A stretch of 64,000 nucleotides of DNA, from positions 401,291 to 465,290 of the forward strand of contig NZ_GG700643.1 of the NCBI RefSeq assembly GCF_000159995.1, given 5' to 3'. Source of the stretch: Alloprevotella tannerae ATCC 51259. GTDB lineage: Bacteria; Bacteroidota; Bacteroidia; Bacteroidales; Bacteroidaceae. Positions 51,929-61,583 of the stretch are shown here, in pieces (the stretch's first letter is position 1; each line of letters starts with the position of its first letter). Below the pieces are notes generated by a model. That model made no database searches. It saw nothing but the letters and a program-made list of their open reading frames with translations, and was not told the DNA's origin. The position numbers and the translations under genes are program-made.

Positions 51929-53686
51929 ATGGAGAACCAAAGCGTATTAATTCGTGAGTGTGAAGAGAAAGCAAAAGTATGGACGACTTCACCGCTTTAC
52001 GATGAGAAGACACAGGCATCTGTACGTAAAATGCTAGAGAATCCGGATAAATCCGAATTGATAGATGCTTTTTATAGAACATTAGAGTTTGGTACTTCCG
52101 GCCTACGCGGCATTATGGGGCCGGGTACGAACCGTATGAACATTTACACGGTTGGAGCTGCAACGCAAGGTATGGCTAATTATCTATTGCAGCACTTTAA
52201 AGACAGAAATGAAATATCTGTGGCTATCGGTCACGACTGCCGTAATAACAGTCGCTTGTTTGCCGAGACTGCTGCCCAAATTTTCTCTGCCAATGGCATA
52301 AAAGCATATCTCTTTGATGCAATGCGTCCGACGCCTGAGATTTCTTTTGCTATCCGCCATTTAGGATGTCAGGCCGGCGTTATTCTGACGGCCAGTCATA
52401 ACCCTAAAGAGTATAATGGTTATAAAGCTTATTGGGATGATGGTGCACAAGTGTTGCCACCGCACGATATTGGCATTATAGAAGAAGTGGGAAAAGTAGG
52501 CGTTGAGGATATCAAGTTCAAAGGCAATAACGATTTGATTCAAATTATTGGCGAGGAGATTGACCGAGAGTTCTTGCAGAAGATTCACACATTGTCCATT
52601 GATCCTGAAGTTATCAAACGTCAGAAAGATCTTTCAATCGTTTACACGCCTATTCACGGAACCGGAAAGATTCTTATTCCGGAGTCGTTGAAGCTATGGG
52701 GATTTGAGAACGTGCATACTGTGCCGGAGCAAATGGTTGAGTCGGGCGACTTCCCAACAGTCGTAAGTCCGAATCCGGAAAATGGTGAAGCGCTTGAGAT
52801 GGCGATTAATTTAGCTAAGAAGATCGACGGAGATATTGTAATGGCCTCTGATCCCGATGCAGACCGTGTCGGTATGGCTTGCAAAGACGATAAAGGCGAG
52901 TGGGTATTAATTAATGGTAACCAAACCTGTATGCTTTTCTTATACTATATTATCAAGAATCGCATTGCACAAGGTTTGATGAAGGGCAATGAGTTTATTG
53001 TAAAGACGATTGTTACGACAGAGTTAATTGCAGAAATAGCAAAGAAGAACAACATCAAACTATTCGACGTCTATACTGGCTTTAAATGGATCGCTCGTAT
53101 GGTTCATTTGGAGGAAGATCAAGGAAGCTTGAAGTATATTGGTGGTGGCGAAGAGAGCTATGGCTTTATGGCTGAAGACTTTGTTCGCGATAAAGATGCT
53201 GTTTCAGCTTGCTCTTTGTTAGCTGAGATCTGTGCTTGGGCGAAAGATCAAGGTAAGACGTTGTACGATGTTTTAATGGACATCTATTTAGAGTATGGCT
53301 TCTCATACAATAAAGCAGTTAATATTGTTAAGCCTGGTAAGTCTGGAGCAGAAGAAATTAAGGCAATGATGGAAAACTTCCGCACCAACAGACCAAAAGA
53401 GTTGGGTGGTAGCAAAGTCATTTTGACAAAAGACTTCCAATTGTTGAAGGCCTACGATGGAGATGGCAACGAGACAGCGATCTCTATGCTGCAGTCAAGT
53501 AATGTTCTTCAATGGTATACAGAAGATGGCACGAAAGTTAGCGTTCGCCCTTCAGGTACTGAACCCAAGATTAAGTTCTATGTAGAAGTGCGGGGTGAGA
53601 TCGGATGTGCTAATTGCTATAAAGGAGCTTGCGCCGATGCTGGTGAAAAGGTCGAGATGATTATGCGTGAACTAGAGAAAAACTAA
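51929..53686 (+). CDS. phosphoglucomutase/phosphomannomutase
   Basis: Phosphosugar mutase of 585 aa. The catalytic phospho-Ser loop is ILTASHNPKEYNGYKAYW, the metal loop DPDADRVGM, the sugar-binding loop GGGEESYGFM and the phosphate-binding loop RPSGTEPKIKFY. All four are intact and length is typical of the long PGM/PMM group of Bacteroidota. It should interconvert hexose 1- and 6-phosphates for glycan and storage metabolism. Cytoplasmic. Confidence 0.94.
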   Translation: MENQSVLIRECEEKAKVWTTSPLYDEKTQASVRKMLENPDKSELIDAFYRTLEFGTSGLRGIMGPGTNRMNIYTVGAATQGMANYLLQHFKDRNEISVAIGHDCRNNSRLFAETAAQIFSANGIKAYLFDAMRPTPEISFAIRHLGCQAGVILTASHNPKEYNGYKAYWDDGAQVLPPHDIGIIEEVGKVGVEDIKFKGNNDLIQIIGEEIDREFLQKIHTLSIDPEVIKRQKDLSIVYTPIHGTGKILIPESLKLWGFENVHTVPEQMVESGDFPTVVSPNPENGEALEMAINLAKKIDGDIVMASDPDADRVGMACKDDKGEWVLINGNQTCMLFLYYIIKNRIAQGLMKGNEFIVKTIVTTELIAEIAKKNNIKLFDVYTGFKWIARMVHLEEDQGSLKYIGGGEESYGFMAEDFVRDKDAVSACSLLAEICAWAKDQGKTLYDVLMDIYLEYGFSYNKAVNIVKPGKSGAEEIKAMMENFRTNRPKELGGSKVILTKDFQLLKAYDGDGNETAISMLQSSNVLQWYTEDGTKVSVRPSGTEPKIKFYVEVRGEIGCANCYKGACADAGEKVEMIMRELEKN

Positions 53687-53710
53687 GTCAGTTCGACCTA
53701 TATATTATAT

Positions 53711-53745
53711 ATGCCGCCTGCCTTACTTTTTATGGTAGGCGGCAT
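53711..53745. terminator. terminator after the phosphosugar mutase
   Basis: ATGCCGCCTGCC pairs with GGTAGGCGGCAT (one mismatch) around a T-rich loop, with a T-rich tail. Confidence 0.7.
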
Positions 53746-53781
53746 GTCTTTAATGTTTCACGCTTAACCTGATTATGATCA

Positions 53782-54555
53782 ATGGAGAAAGAGGCTTATT
53801 GGTTTATATTTTGTAGCGACACTATTTTGTTGACAGAGGAGAAGCGCTTACCTATAGCTAAGACTTGTCCGCTTCATTTAGAGGTATGGCAAACTGTTAT
53901 AACTCTACCAGAATTAAATGGAAGGCCTTGCTTCTCCGTTCAAATCTCTACACCTATTACACAAGCCTCCTTCACAATGATGCCTTTGCGGCAAAGCTAT
54001 TATCATCTTCCTTTTGAAGAGTACCTAATGGCAGGCAAGGCACGAGAATTACAGTATTGGGATACTACGACTAAGTTTTGTGGCGTATGTGGATCCCCAA
54101 TGAAATTCCACACCACAATCTCAAAACGCTGCATTAATTGTGGAAAAGAGATTTGGCCCTCTTTAGCTACGGCCATTATCGTTGCGATTACGCGAGGCGA
54201 AGAGATTCTTTTGATTCAGAGCCGAAATTTTACAGCCAATTATATGGGGTTAGTGGCTGGTTTTGTTGAGACTGGAGAATCTTTAGAAGAGTGCGTACAC
54301 CGCGAAGTGTTGGAAGAGACAGGATTAAAGATTAAGAATCTCTCTTATTTTGCCAGTCAACCTTGGCCTTATCCCTCAGGTCTGATGGTCGGCTTCAAAG
54401 CGGAATATGATAGTGGAGAACTTTGTTTGCAGCGATCCGAACTTAGAAAGGGCGGATGGTATAGATACGACGCTTTACCTGAAATTCCTGGGCCAATGAG
54501 TTTGGCGCGCATACTAATAGATGATTGGTTACGTTCTTTTTCTATACACCTTTAA
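53782..54555 (+). CDS. nudC: NAD+ diphosphatase (NudC)
   Basis: Nudix hydrolase of 257 aa that cleaves NADH/NAD+ and may remove NAD caps from RNA. It has the diagnostic zinc ribbon (CGVCGSPM and CINCGKE), the Nudix box GFVETGESLEECVHREVLEETG, and the NudC-type SQPWPYPSGLM just after it. Length fits NudC. It precedes relA by 13 bp and may be cotranscribed with it. Confidence 0.93.
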   Translation: MEKEAYWFIFCSDTILLTEEKRLPIAKTCPLHLEVWQTVITLPELNGRPCFSVQISTPITQASFTMMPLRQSYYHLPFEEYLMAGKARELQYWDTTTKFCGVCGSPMKFHTTISKRCINCGKEIWPSLATAIIVAITRGEEILLIQSRNFTANYMGLVAGFVETGESLEECVHREVLEETGLKIKNLSYFASQPWPYPSGLMVGFKAEYDSGELCLQRSELRKGGWYRYDALPEIPGPMSLARILIDDWLRSFSIHL

Positions 54556-54568
54556 CACTTGAGATCTT

Positions 54569-56782
54569 ATGGAGCAACAAGGAAGATTTACTGCAGAAGA
54601 AAGAAGGGCCTTTCTCATATTGTATCGTAAGGCTCTTCGTGCTGCTCACTACGATTTGCCATTTACCCTTCGCCGAAGAATGCAAACGTTCATTGAGCGA
54701 GAATTGGCTGAAGGATTTTCTCTGCACGATGATTTAGGGCTAAATCGTCTCAATACCGCTTTAGCTACGATTCTTGAGACGGTCAACGAAATCGGACTAC
54801 ACGGTGATAGTTTACTTTCTTGCTTGCTCCACGCCGTAGTGATTACTCCTGAACAATTACAGCGCGCCCAACGACTGTTTGGAGAAAGTCTCTGCCGCCC
54901 GCTTTCCTCTTACATGAGTGCTGAACGCTTACTTTCTACAAAAGTTGCGGCGATGGAAAGCGATGATTTCCGTAATCTTTTCGTTTCTCAATGCGGAGAT
55001 ATGCGCGTTATCTTGTTGCTTATTGTTGATTGCGTTATCAGGATGCGACAGATCAAAGATACGCCATTTAAGGAAGCACAGCAGAAGCTTTCTATCGAAG
55101 CAGCCTACATCTATGCCCCTTTGGCGCACAAATTGGGTCTGTATACGATTAAAAGTGAGCTGGAAGATTTATCCTTAAAGTATCTGGAGCACGACGCCTA
55201 CTATCATATTAAAGACAAACTCAATGCTACCAAAACTGCGCGCGATGCATACGTCGAACGCTTTATTGCCCCGCTTCGAGAAAAACTAGATGCAGAAGGA
55301 TTACAATATAAAATAAAGGGCCGCACTAAGAGTATTCATTCCATTTGGAAGAAGATGCAGAAGCAGCATTGCGCCTTTGAAGGCGTATATGATCTCTTTG
55401 CAATCAGAGTAATCATTGATGCGCCCATTGAAGAGGAAAAAGCACTTTGTTGGAAAGTCTTTTCGCTGATAACCTATGAATATGAGTCCAATTTAAAGCG
55501 CTTACGCGATTGGCTTACTGTACCTAAAAGCAACGGATACGAGAGTTTGCACATCACGGTACTGGGCCCAAAAGAAAAATGGGTTGAAGTGCAGATTCGC
55601 TCTCAACGTATGGATGAAACGGCAGAGCATGGACTGGCTGCCCATTGGCGTTATAAGGGCATCAAGGGTGGGGATGGGAATATCGATTCTTGGCTGGCTA
55701 ATATCCGGAGTGCTTTAGAGCGTGGCGATGAGCAGTCGCTTTCGGAGAATCTCGGAAGTAAGTTGGAGAAGAGTGCAGTTTACGTCTTTAGTCCTAAGGG
55801 AGATTTATATAAACTTCCCGTTGGCGCAAGCGTATTAGACTTTGCCTATCATATTCACACCGGTTTAGGCAATCGTTGTGTAGGAGGAAAAATCAATGGA
55901 AAGAATGTTTCGTTTCGCCAACGCTTGGAAAGTGGGCAGAAAGTAGAGATAATTACCTCATCATCTCAGACGCCAAAATTAGAGTGGCTGGATTACGTCG
56001 TCTCTCCACGCTCTAAAGCCAAGATTAGAGCTGCACTCAACGATCGTATTTCCGCAGATGGTAATATTGCCAAAGAAACTTTTGAGCGAAAATTTCGTAA
56101 TAGAAAGATAGAATGGGTCGAAAGTATCTGGAATCATTTGATTATCAAGTTAGGCTATAAAGAAACCAACGAATTTTATAAGGCTGTGGCCGATGAAACG
56201 CTGGATACTAACGAGATCATTGACCAATATATAGCCATCTACAATAGAGAAAATACCCACAGCGAACTTCCTGCGGTTCGAAGTGCAGAGGAGTTTAATC
56301 AAGTTGAATCCCCTCTTCAAGATTTTAATTCGACCGATGACGTTTTAATGATAGGGCAGGATCTTAAAGGGCTTGATTTTGAAATGGCTAAATGCTGTAG
56401 CCCCGTTTATGGAGACCAAGTTTTTGGTTTCGTGACCGTTAATGGCGGTATCAAAATCCATAGAACGTCCTGCCCCAACGCAGCAGAAATGAAGGCGCGC
56501 TATCCTTATCGTATCGTGCAAGCGCGATGGGCCGGAAAGGGCACAAGTAGGTATCCGATTACTTTAAGAGTGATAGGCAATGACGATTTAGGCGTAGTCA
56601 ATAATCTGACTTCCATCATTAGTAAAGAGGAAGCTGTAGGTCTACGATCTATTAAGATAGAGGCTAAGGACGGGCTTTTTGTCGGCATCTTGACGCTATT
56701 GGTCAACGATAATAGAGTGCTGAATACCCTAATCAAAAAATTGAAGATTGTAAAGGGCGTTAAGGCTATATCTCGTACTTGA
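54569..56782 (+). CDS. relA: RelA/SpoT-family (p)ppGpp synthetase
   Basis: Long RSH protein of 737 aa that makes the stringent alarmone. The N-terminal hydrolase domain is degenerate: HDxxED is LLHAVVIT (His88-Ala89), and the later ADRLHNMR-type motif is VDCVIRMR, so hydrolysis is unlikely. The synthetase domain (~220-370) keeps GRTKSIHSIWKKM, VPKSNGYESLHI and QIRSQRMDETAEHGLAAHW. A TGS domain (~400-460) and a C-terminal ACT domain (~660-737) complete it. A separate SpoT must then hydrolyse ppGpp. Confidence 0.93.
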   Translation: MEQQGRFTAEERRAFLILYRKALRAAHYDLPFTLRRRMQTFIERELAEGFSLHDDLGLNRLNTALATILETVNEIGLHGDSLLSCLLHAVVITPEQLQRAQRLFGESLCRPLSSYMSAERLLSTKVAAMESDDFRNLFVSQCGDMRVILLLIVDCVIRMRQIKDTPFKEAQQKLSIEAAYIYAPLAHKLGLYTIKSELEDLSLKYLEHDAYYHIKDKLNATKTARDAYVERFIAPLREKLDAEGLQYKIKGRTKSIHSIWKKMQKQHCAFEGVYDLFAIRVIIDAPIEEEKALCWKVFSLITYEYESNLKRLRDWLTVPKSNGYESLHITVLGPKEKWVEVQIRSQRMDETAEHGLAAHWRYKGIKGGDGNIDSWLANIRSALERGDEQSLSENLGSKLEKSAVYVFSPKGDLYKLPVGASVLDFAYHIHTGLGNRCVGGKINGKNVSFRQRLESGQKVEIITSSSQTPKLEWLDYVVSPRSKAKIRAALNDRISADGNIAKETFERKFRNRKIEWVESIWNHLIIKLGYKETNEFYKAVADETLDTNEIIDQYIAIYNRENTHSELPAVRSAEEFNQVESPLQDFNSTDDVLMIGQDLKGLDFEMAKCCSPVYGDQVFGFVTVNGGIKIHRTSCPNAAEMKARYPYRIVQARWAGKGTSRYPITLRVIGNDDLGVVNNLTSIISKEEAVGLRSIKIEAKDGLFVGILTLLVNDNRVLNTLIKKLKIVKGVKAISRT

Positions 56783-56917
56783 ATTGCTTTCCTTACCTGC
56801 TTGTTTCTGTGCGCTCGGTACCGGTTAGTGCATTGAAAGGTTGAGGATGGCAAGAGGGCTACTGAATATTGAACGGAAAAAGACTGATATGCGGTCTCTT
56901 AGTATACAAAGAAAATT

Positions 56918-57112
56918 ATGGCAGACGGAAATTATAATAGAAATATCTTACCTTATCACAACTATCAAAGCGGCTATCGCGCCGGCCGAGCAGCTATGCG
57001 CCGTTTAGCATTAGAAGCTTTTGATAAATGGCTTCAAGAAAATGAAGAGGCCTTTACGGCTGATAAAGCAGATGAAGCACGTGCTGCTTTCCAACTGTTG
57101 ATAAGGGATTAA
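56918..57112 (+). CDS. small conserved protein
   Basis: A 64-aa cytoplasmic protein of unknown function. It begins MADGNYNRNILPYHNYQSGY and continues with a helical RAGRAAMRRLALEAFDKWL region. It looks conserved and well expressed rather than spurious. Neighbours are relA (136 bp upstream) and ndk. Confidence 0.7.
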   Translation: MADGNYNRNILPYHNYQSGYRAGRAAMRRLALEAFDKWLQENEEAFTADKADEARAAFQLLIRD

Positions 57113-57241
57113 CCAATAGGCTGGGGTAGCCTTTGATTCAGCTCTGAAGGAGCAGCGTGAAACGAATGGAAAGAAAGCATCAATAATCCTCCGGATGATT
57201 TCTTTTAACGGAAATAAAACCTTTTTATTGGGATTTTATTG

Positions 57242-57249
57242 TACTTTTG
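57242..57249 (+). promoter_or_regulatory. ndk promoter -7 element
   Basis: TACTTTTG, a good TAnnTTTG match, 47 bp before the ATG. A -33 element is not clear. Confidence 0.5.
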
Positions 57250-57296
57250 TCGAAGTCAATAGGCTTATTCTACACAAAACATAAATAGCTAAACAA

Positions 57297-57761
57297 ATGA
57301 TGGAACGTACACTTGTCCTACTCAAGCCTTGCACTTTACAGCGAGGATTGGTCGGAGAAATAATCAGTATTTTTGAAAAGAAAGGTTTGCACCTTTGTGG
57401 TATGAAAATGATGCAGTTGGATGATGCCATCTTGAACGAACATTATGCACACTTGGCGCAACGTCCATTTTTTCAGCGCGTGAAAAGCTCTATGGAGGCC
57501 GCACCTATTATCGCAATGTGCTTAGAAGGCGTTGAGGCGGTTACAGCTGTGCACGCTTTAGCCGGGCCTACGAATGGGCGCAATGCACCGGCAGGCACCA
57601 TTCGTGGTAATTATTGCATGAGTTGCCAAGAAAACATTGTACATACCAGTGACTCTCACGAAACGGCAACAATAGAAATCAAGCGTTTTTTCCGGCCTGA
57701 GGAGTTGTATGATTGGCATCCGGCTACGTTCGACTATCTATATGCCAACGATGAATATTAA
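57297..57761 (+). CDS. ndk: nucleoside diphosphate kinase
   Basis: A 154-aa enzyme that equalises nucleoside triphosphate pools. The active-site His is His116 in QENIVHTSDS, and the nucleotide-binding loop (GTIRGNY) precedes it. Length is normal. It has its own -7 element and a strong terminator, so it is likely monocistronic. Confidence 0.96.
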   Translation: MMERTLVLLKPCTLQRGLVGEIISIFEKKGLHLCGMKMMQLDDAILNEHYAHLAQRPFFQRVKSSMEAAPIIAMCLEGVEAVTAVHALAGPTNGRNAPAGTIRGNYCMSCQENIVHTSDSHETATIEIKRFFRPEELYDWHPATFDYLYANDEY

Positions 57762-57823
57762 ATCAGGCGATAGGGAAGGGGATTATATTCTCTTTCTCTG
57801 ATTTTCTCCTCGATTAGTGCCTA

Positions 57824-57852
57824 AGATTGGGAGTATCGCTCCCAATCTTTTT
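57824..57852 (+). terminator. ndk terminator
   Basis: AGATTGGGAG pairs perfectly with CTCCCAATCT around TATCG, followed by a T run. Confidence 0.9.
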
Positions 57853-57948
57853 GTTTTCTGAATTTATTTTTATTGCTCGGAATTTGATTTTCGGCTGATC
57901 AGCTTTGACAGGGTGAATATACCATCGTGATGGCACAAATGTCCCTCC

Positions 57949-59286
57949 GAGACCTTTGCAAAATAAGGAGGTGTAGTAAAGAGGAGTTCTTGGCATAAAA
58001 GGAGCGAGTGAAAGGGGTGGCAGTAAGGAGTGAAAGTAGTTGTAAATCCCCCTTTGAGGAGCTGCTTGCACGAGCTCCTCAAGGGTGGTTATGCCTTATC
58101 CTACAAATGAGGACATAATTATCCCCGGGGTTCTGTATAAATTAAAGGCGATGCTTTCAAGAATGTTTTGAGTATGGGTCTTGGCAAGTCCCCGGTATCG
58201 ACATCGTCCGCCATGAAACCACCGGCGAATACTGCCAAAGGTGCGTTCGATGGTGCTCCGTATCGGACTGATTGCTTTGTTTCGTTGCTTCTCTTCCTCG
58301 GTCAATGCCCTGTTGCGTTGTGCCTTGTGCATAATGCCGTCTTGAAGGTGATGGGTTTGCAGGTAGGAACGATTTTCCCCGCAAGCATATCCTTTGTCCG
58401 CCAAGACGGCTGTGCCTTGAGGTATGTTTGCACCCTGCAATAGCGGAATAAACTCCTTCGTGTCACTGCGGTTCGCTGCAGTCGTTATCACCTTTTGAAC
58501 AATGCCTTGAACATTGGTCAGACAATGCTTTTTGTATCCGTAGTGATAACGCTTTTGTTTGTAAACCCAACGGGCTTCTTCATCCGTCCCTTTACGTTGA
58601 CGGACAACCTGTTTTTGATAATCCTCCTCTGCCTCTTTTTCCTCCTCGCTCCGATTGTCTTCTCTGTCGTCTGCAACTTCAATCGTAATGCTTCCGTTGG
58701 GTTTATGTGGCGTCTCCACAAGGCTTGCATCGACAAGCACCCCTTCCCTTACCGAAATATGATGGCGCGAAAGTTGTTTGTTAAACTGCGCCAACAGTTT
58801 GTCCATGAGACCCAACTCTGTCAGTGCCGAACGAAATCGACTGATGGTGCTGTGGTCGGGAGATACCTCTTCCATCTTCAGCCCCAGGAATCGGGAAAAG
58901 GTGATCGAATCATTGATGCGCTCCTCCAAAGCACAATCACTGAGGTTGTACCATGTCTCCAAAAGCAACATCTTGAATAAGAGAATCACGTCATAAGCCG
59001 GTGCGCCGATGGCATTTTGTCGCTTCGTGTATTTCTTGTTGATCAGCGTCCTGATCGGACGCCAATCGATAAGCGTGTCAACCTGATTGAGGAAGTCGTT
59101 TTGTGCTTTGCGATAACGCTTTGAAAGGAGTGCGTCTGCAAATGTTACATGCTCATCGGTATTCTTGGATTGGTATGCCATGGGAGGAGTATTATGCTGT
59201 TTTTAATGCTCAAATATACGAAATAACTTCCTATTATACAATGAATTAACAAACAAAATACACACCAATCGCTGTGCAAAGGTCTC
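57949..59286 (-). mobile_element. IS1126/ISPg1-type insertion sequence, intact
   Basis: 1338 bp, the length of IS1126. The 12-bp terminal inverted repeats GAGACCTTTGCA (57949-57960) and TGCAAAGGTCTC (59275-59286) are perfect. A 5-bp direct repeat CCTCC flanks it (57944-57948 and 59287-59291). One complete IS5-type transposase gene is inside. This family is characteristic of Porphyromonas gingivalis and relatives. Confidence 0.95.
58096..59181 (-). CDS. IS5-family transposase of the IS1126-type element
   Basis: A 361-aa DDE transposase starting MAYQSKNTDEHVTFADALL. Catalytic residues are Asp in VLVDASLVET, Asp in AVLADKGYACGENR, and Glu in IRSTIERTFGSIRRW. The reading frame is uninterrupted and the termini are perfect, so it could be active. 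Nearly identical to my recollection of the P. gingivalis IS1126 transposase. Confidence 0.95.
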   Translation of the reverse strand: MAYQSKNTDEHVTFADALLSKRYRKAQNDFLNQVDTLIDWRPIRTLINKKYTKRQNAIGAPAYDVILLFKMLLLETWYNLSDCALEERINDSITFSRFLGLKMEEVSPDHSTISRFRSALTELGLMDKLLAQFNKQLSRHHISVREGVLVDASLVETPHKPNGSITIEVADDREDNRSEEEKEAEEDYQKQVVRQRKGTDEEARWVYKQKRYHYGYKKHCLTNVQGIVQKVITTAANRSDTKEFIPLLQGANIPQGTAVLADKGYACGENRSYLQTHHLQDGIMHKAQRNRALTEEEKQRNKAISPIRSTIERTFGSIRRWFHGGRCRYRGLAKTHTQNILESIAFNLYRTPGIIMSSFVG

Positions 59287-59461
59287 CCTCCGTGGAAGTA
59301 CAAACGTTTCATCGTGAAGGTACATTTTTCCTTCCACGATGAGAGAAAATTTAATCAAGCTATAGTATTTCATATACGCAGCTTAATCTATACGTTTTTG
59401 GGCGCAACTTCTCATTCTTCTTGTCCTACGATATTGTAAGTCTTTTCTTCGAGGCAAAAAG

Positions 59462-59501
59462 AAAAGAGTCTCACGCTGCATAAAGGCATAAGACTCTTTT
59501 T
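59462..59501 (-). terminator. terminator of the Omp28-like gene
   Basis: On the minus strand AAAAGAGTCT pairs with AGACTCTTTT around a ~19-nt loop. It lies 37 bp after the stop. Confidence 0.75.
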
Positions 59502-59537
59502 CGTTAGAAGTTTGTTAAAAACTTATCCAATAAATCT

Positions 59538-61295
59538 TTACGGGATCAAGACTTTCTGAGAAGAAACTCGGCCGTCAGATGTCGTTGTACGTATGATGTA
59601 GACTCCTTTCGTTAACTTGTCTTCAGCAGTCTTTACACCATTGATTGTATAGTAATCGCGAGTTACGACTTTGCTTGTCGTGGTTTGCTCAATATTGGCA
59701 ACTAAAGCATTAAAGGATATGCTTTCTGCATTTTCAATCACGCAATTTGCCGGATTTGTACTATCATAGTCACCAATGAACGCGACGATGTACATATTAC
59801 TCTTCTTCCAGCTGTCGTCAACTTGGAAAGAGTAAGTATTCAAAAAGCGGTTGTTTTCCCATTCTACTACATCACCCCAAGTGCTATTGAAAGCACGAAT
59901 TACGTGTTGATGCGTGAAGGTGGGTGCACCCGCTTGCTTGTTCGCTTTAATATTGTCCTCTAACAGATACACAGTCAAGCGAGCCGGAGTCTTAGAGAAG
60001 TCTTCGCTGCGTTTACCTCGTGCTTCAATGTTTAGCTTATGCGCGTTTTCATCATAATATCCGCGTAGATTCAAAGAAGCACGTGCTTTCTCTGCTAAAC
60101 GCTTCTCTATGTAAGTGATGAGTTCTTGCTTGTCTGGTGAGACTACTGCGGTTTGGGCTCCATTTTTCGAGAAGAATGGGTAGCGGTCGAACATTACGCC
60201 GGGTGCGAAAGTAGAGCCGCCCAAATTGTACAAGAACAGCAAACCATTGTCACATTCTTGCGTCAACCAATCAGTATGATAACCAGAGTGATGGCAAACG
60301 GCAATGACATTGTCCTTATACTTAGGTTCGCTCAATATTTCATGTAAATAATTAGATACACGAGGGCAGTTGGGGCATTGTTCTGTTGTAAATTCCTCTA
60401 CGAGTACTTTGTGCGTAAAAGAATAAGAGGGCACTTGCATATTGTTGGCTTCATTTTCATCCGTACCGTTCTTTAAAGCAGAGATCTTGATTTCTATTGG
60501 TTGCTTAATGCCGGCATCATTTACGTCGGGGATACTGTAAGTTACTTCAGTAGAGCCATTGGAAGCAAGAGCATTATCAAACTGATTGCTTACTTGCAGA
60601 CTGCCATCAGGAAGACTTGTAGACAAAGTGAAACCTTGGATTGTCTTTACAGCATAATTGCGTACTTTAGCTGTGATCTTAATAGTGTTGGATGCTAATT
60701 CTGGTACCGCAACAGCAGAAACAAGACCTAAATCATATTGAGGAAGTTTGTCGCCCTCAAATACTGCTTCAAGGCTTAAAGCACCTTCAGCAGATTTATC
60801 CTGCCAAGTAGATGTGGAGCCGAGTCGTAGCCAAAAAGCATCTTTTTGCGGTTCATCAATTACGGCTGTCGCTTTAGTTTTGTCGCGTTGCTTAAAGGAA
60901 TAACCTATATAAAGTCCTTCCTCGCTGTTAATTTCATAGGGCTGGTCAAGCTGGATTTTATTCCATCCGCGTATGATTTTTGGATTATCCTCTTTGGATA
61001 AGCTCTTTTCTACGAGATTTGGTCCGGTTAAAGAGGTTCTAATCCATACACGAAGGCTGTCAATGTTTACTCGACTTGCTAAGCCTGCATCAATTTCTAC
61101 AATTCGACTCCCTTTATACATTTTTATTTTTGTGGGAGGCAAATAAATGGCAGCGTCGACCCACGTTTTTCCGGACACTTCATAGTTGCTTTGTGTTGCA
61201 ACTTGCCCATAACTGTAGCCTACGTTTAGCCTGTCTTGTGAACTCACGCTTTGCATAGCCAATAGGGCCAGCATTGAAAGTACGAATCTTCTCAT
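59538..61295 (-). CDS. Omp28-like T9SS cargo protein
   Basis: A 585-aa exported protein with signal peptide MRRFVLSMLALLAMQSVSSQ. Residues ~85-250 contain beta-sandwich regions. An Omp28/thioredoxin-like domain follows with CPNCP near residue 338 (EEFTTEQCPNCPRVSNYLH). The C-terminal ~75 residues are a T9SS type A sorting domain (YYTINGVKTAEDKL, GVYIIRTTT, QKVLIP). It should be exported by the T9SS and held at the cell surface. The start at 61295 gives the signal peptide; upstream codons are open but not signal-like. Confidence 0.87.
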   Translation of the reverse strand: MRRFVLSMLALLAMQSVSSQDRLNVGYSYGQVATQSNYEVSGKTWVDAAIYLPPTKIKMYKGSRIVEIDAGLASRVNIDSLRVWIRTSLTGPNLVEKSLSKEDNPKIIRGWNKIQLDQPYEINSEEGLYIGYSFKQRDKTKATAVIDEPQKDAFWLRLGSTSTWQDKSAEGALSLEAVFEGDKLPQYDLGLVSAVAVPELASNTIKITAKVRNYAVKTIQGFTLSTSLPDGSLQVSNQFDNALASNGSTEVTYSIPDVNDAGIKQPIEIKISALKNGTDENEANNMQVPSYSFTHKVLVEEFTTEQCPNCPRVSNYLHEILSEPKYKDNVIAVCHHSGYHTDWLTQECDNGLLFLYNLGGSTFAPGVMFDRYPFFSKNGAQTAVVSPDKQELITYIEKRLAEKARASLNLRGYYDENAHKLNIEARGKRSEDFSKTPARLTVYLLEDNIKANKQAGAPTFTHQHVIRAFNSTWGDVVEWENNRFLNTYSFQVDDSWKKSNMYIVAFIGDYDSTNPANCVIENAESISFNALVANIEQTTTSKVVTRDYYTINGVKTAEDKLTKGVYIIRTTTSDGRVSSQKVLIP

Positions 61296-61441
61296 TATCG
61301 CGTAATTTAAAGTTAGATATGTTTGGTTATTGATCATTACTTGTTTATCTACATCTATTGTTGAAAAAAATGTACTGGAGATTGTGAATAAGCGCAACTC
61401 CTGCGTATCAGCCCTAAAAGAGAGCGAAAATTTATTTGTTG

Positions 61442-61449
61442 CAAATATA
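61442..61449 (-). promoter_or_regulatory. candidate -7 element of the Omp28-like gene
   Basis: Reads TATATTTG on the minus strand, with a weak TTG about 21 bp upstream. It predicts a ~140-nt leader, long for a host gene. Confidence 0.4.
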
Positions 61450-61508
61450 TAGATATTCCCAGATAACTTACAACTTTTCTATTGATTTTTATTTTTTATC
61501 GCTAAAAA

Positions 61509-61540
61509 TTTGCGTTTTAAGAAACAAACATCTACATTTG
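61509..61540 (+). promoter_or_regulatory. promoter of the large T9SS adhesin gene
   Basis: TTTG at 61509-61512, 20 bp, TACATTTG at 61533-61540. The predicted start is near 61547, 36 bp before the ATG. Confidence 0.6.
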
Positions 61541-61583
61541 CGACTGCCTAATCTTTTTATAAAACTCTTGATACATAAGATCT

